Below are positions 57,475 to 58,521 of a stretch of 58,521 nt of DNA, piece by piece. Where the stretch lies: the NCBI GenBank assembly GCA_017435965.1, contig JAFSEA010000083.1, forward strand, positions 1 through 58,521, read 5' to 3'. A model generated the notes under the pieces. That model was given only the letters and a program-made list of their open reading frames with translations, was not told the origin of the DNA and did no database searches. The DNA comes from Oscillospiraceae bacterium (lineage in GTDB: Bacteria > Bacillota > Clostridia > Oscillospirales > JAAYXM01). The stretch's first letter is position 1. Each line of letters opens with the position of its first letter. Made by a program: the position numbers and the translations under genes.

Positions 57475-58521
57475 TTGAATTTATCCTCGCACTTGCCCCA
57501 CTGAATACCTGTGATGGTATCATAGAGCTTCTGGCTGACTTCGCCGATTGTGTTATTGTTGATGAGCATAACATCGTCCTTATAGCGAAGCTTTCCGACC
57601 GGGGAGATAACAGCAGCTGTTCCTGTTCCGAAGCACTCTTCAAGCTTGCCCGACTTCTGAGCCTCAATAAGCTCTTCAACAGATATCTTTCTCTCTTCAA
57701 CAGTATATCCCCAGGACTTGCAGACCTCAATTACGGAGTTTCTTGTGATACCCGGGAGAATGCTGCCGTTGAGCATCGGAGTGACAATCTTGCCGTCAAT
57801 CTTGAAGAAGATATTCATTGCGCCGACTTCTTCGATATATTTTCTCTCGACACCGTCGAGCCAAAGAACCTGTGAATAACCTTCATCGTGTGCCTTTACC
57901 TGAGCTGCGAGAGAAGCTGCATAGTTGCCGCCTGTCTTTGCAAAGCCCATACCGCCCTTTACAGCGCGGACATAATCGTCTTCAATCCAGATTCCGACCG
58001 GTGCAAGACCGCTTGCATAGTATGCGCCCGACGGAGAGAGGATGATGATGAAGAGGTATGTGCTTGACGGAGCAACACCGAGGAATTCGTCTGTTGCGAT
58101 GATGAACGGACGGATATAGAGCGATGTTCCCGGAGCTGTGGGTATCCAATCCTCATCAACCTTGACTACTGCCTTGCAAGCTTCAACAAAGAGCTCAATC
58201 GGAAGCTCCGGAATGCAGAGACGCTTGTTTGTGTCGTTTGTTCTCTTTGCGTTCATATCCGGACGGAAGAGACGTGTCTTGCCGTCTGCCCCCTTATAAG
58301 CCTTGAGACCTTCGAACATTTCCTGACCGTAGTGGAAAACCATTGCGGAAGGATCGAGCTCGAGCTTGCGATACGGCTCGATTCTGCCATCGTGCCAGCC
58401 CTTGCCCTCGGTATAGTTCATAATGAACATATGGTCGGTAAAAACCTTGCCGAAGCCAAGCTTTGACTCGTCTGCAGGACGGGCTTTCGGGTTTGTTGTT
58501 TTTGTTACCGGAAAATTGTAC
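57456..58521 (-). CDS. ilvE: Branched-chain amino acid aminotransferase IlvE (5' end beyond window)
   Basis: A fold-type IV PLP aminotransferase that interconverts Leu/Ile/Val and their 2-oxoacids. The frame is open from the right edge (58521); the visible N-terminal part reads PVTKTTNPKARPADESKLGF then GKVFTDHMFIMNYTEGKGW, as in type 2 BCATs, so the gene starts upstream, probably only a few codons away. An internal ATG at 58430 is not the start. Key features: EGLKAYKG, LRPFIIATDEFLGV, YSQVLWLDGVERKYIEEVG, with the PLP-Lys in AKTGGNYAASLAAQ, and TPMLNGSILPGITR. About 355 of about 360 residues visible. Its product 2-oxoacids match the oxidoreductase downstream. Confidence 0.96.
   Translation of the reverse strand, partial: YNFPVTKTTNPKARPADESKLGFGKVFTDHMFIMNYTEGKGWHDGRIEPYRKLELDPSAMVFHYGQEMFEGLKAYKGADGKTRLFRPDMNAKRTNDTNKRLCIPELPIELFVEACKAVVKVDEDWIPTAPGTSLYIRPFIIATDEFLGVAPSSTYLFIIILSPSGAYYASGLAPVGIWIEDDYVRAVKGGMGFAKTGGNYAASLAAQVKAHDEGYSQVLWLDGVERKYIEEVGAMNIFFKIDGKIVTPMLNGSILPGITRNSVIEVCKSWGYTVEERKISVEELIEAQKSGKLEECFGTGTAAVISPVGKLRYKDDVMLINNNTIGEVSQKLYDTITGIQWGKCEDKFNWTITL

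Overview
The window looks like a chromosomal segment of an anaerobic, spore-forming, low-to-mid GC Gram-positive bacterium of the Clostridia (an Oscillospiraceae/Ruminococcaceae-like gut organism would fit). The main evidence is a complete spoIIIAA-AH sporulation operon, a YunB-like sporulation protein, Asp23, DUF4364 and YcxB proteins, ECF vitamin transporter S components, a ferredoxin-dependent 2-oxoacid oxidoreductase, strong AGGAGG ribosome sites and sigma-A promoters. No phage, insertion sequence or CRISPR array was seen. No function was assigned from a database search; all names come from motifs and family knowledge.

Layout. 1-3.9 kb: right part of a type I restriction-modification (R-M) locus (unknown gene, hsdS, a membrane-anchored HsdR-N-like nuclease protein, hsdM). 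3.9-11.3 kb, minus strand: class III aminotransferase; a GH2 glycosidase with a PHP phosphoesterase; and an AbrB regulator / methionine gamma-lyase-like enzyme / DMT permease operon. 11.4-12.6 kb: mntP and pyrR, translationally coupled. 12.6-16.2 kb: thrS, coaX, a putative pantothenate ECF transporter preceded by a hairpin resembling the pan RNA motif, and tRNA-Arg. 16.3-21.3 kb: small membrane protein, lipoprotein, NfeD, SPFH protein, MscL, a membrane protein, folT behind a THF riboswitch, and uppP. 21.4-24.2 kb: a P-type ATPase behind a yybP-ykoY-type (Mn2+) riboswitch and terminator. 24.3-29.4 kb: asp23 and spoIIIAH to spoIIIAA.

29.5-37.1 kb: a second, complete type I R-M operon (hsdM, hsdS, a membrane coiled-coil protein, a HAD phosphatase with a C-terminal extension, hsdR). 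37.1-40.9 kb: ycxB-like, ligA, yunB and divergent cdd. 40.9-46.5 kb: tRNA-Asp and tRNA-Thr, a Cof-type HAD, a divergent XRE regulator / SHOCT protein module, ribU behind an FMN riboswitch, cupin, a DUF5050-like lipoprotein and a tRNA with CAU anticodon (probably Ile2). 46.6-54.1 kb: DUF4364 protein, two M20 peptidases, an SLH-anchored serpin, a secreted 5'-nucleotidase and a HAD phosphatase. 54.2-58.5 kb: branched-chain aminotransferase, a MinD/ParA-like ATPase, and ferredoxin plus three subunits of a 2-oxoacid:ferredoxin oxidoreductase, in one compact minus-strand operon.

The best candidates for something undescribed are the accessory genes inside the two type I R-M operons: a PD-(D/E)XK nuclease domain carried on a two-helix membrane anchor (1682-2353), and a membrane coiled-coil plus HAD phosphatase pair (32269-33778) between hsdS and hsdR. 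Four RNA regulatory elements are supported (THF, FMN, yybP-ykoY types, and a tentative pan-like hairpin).
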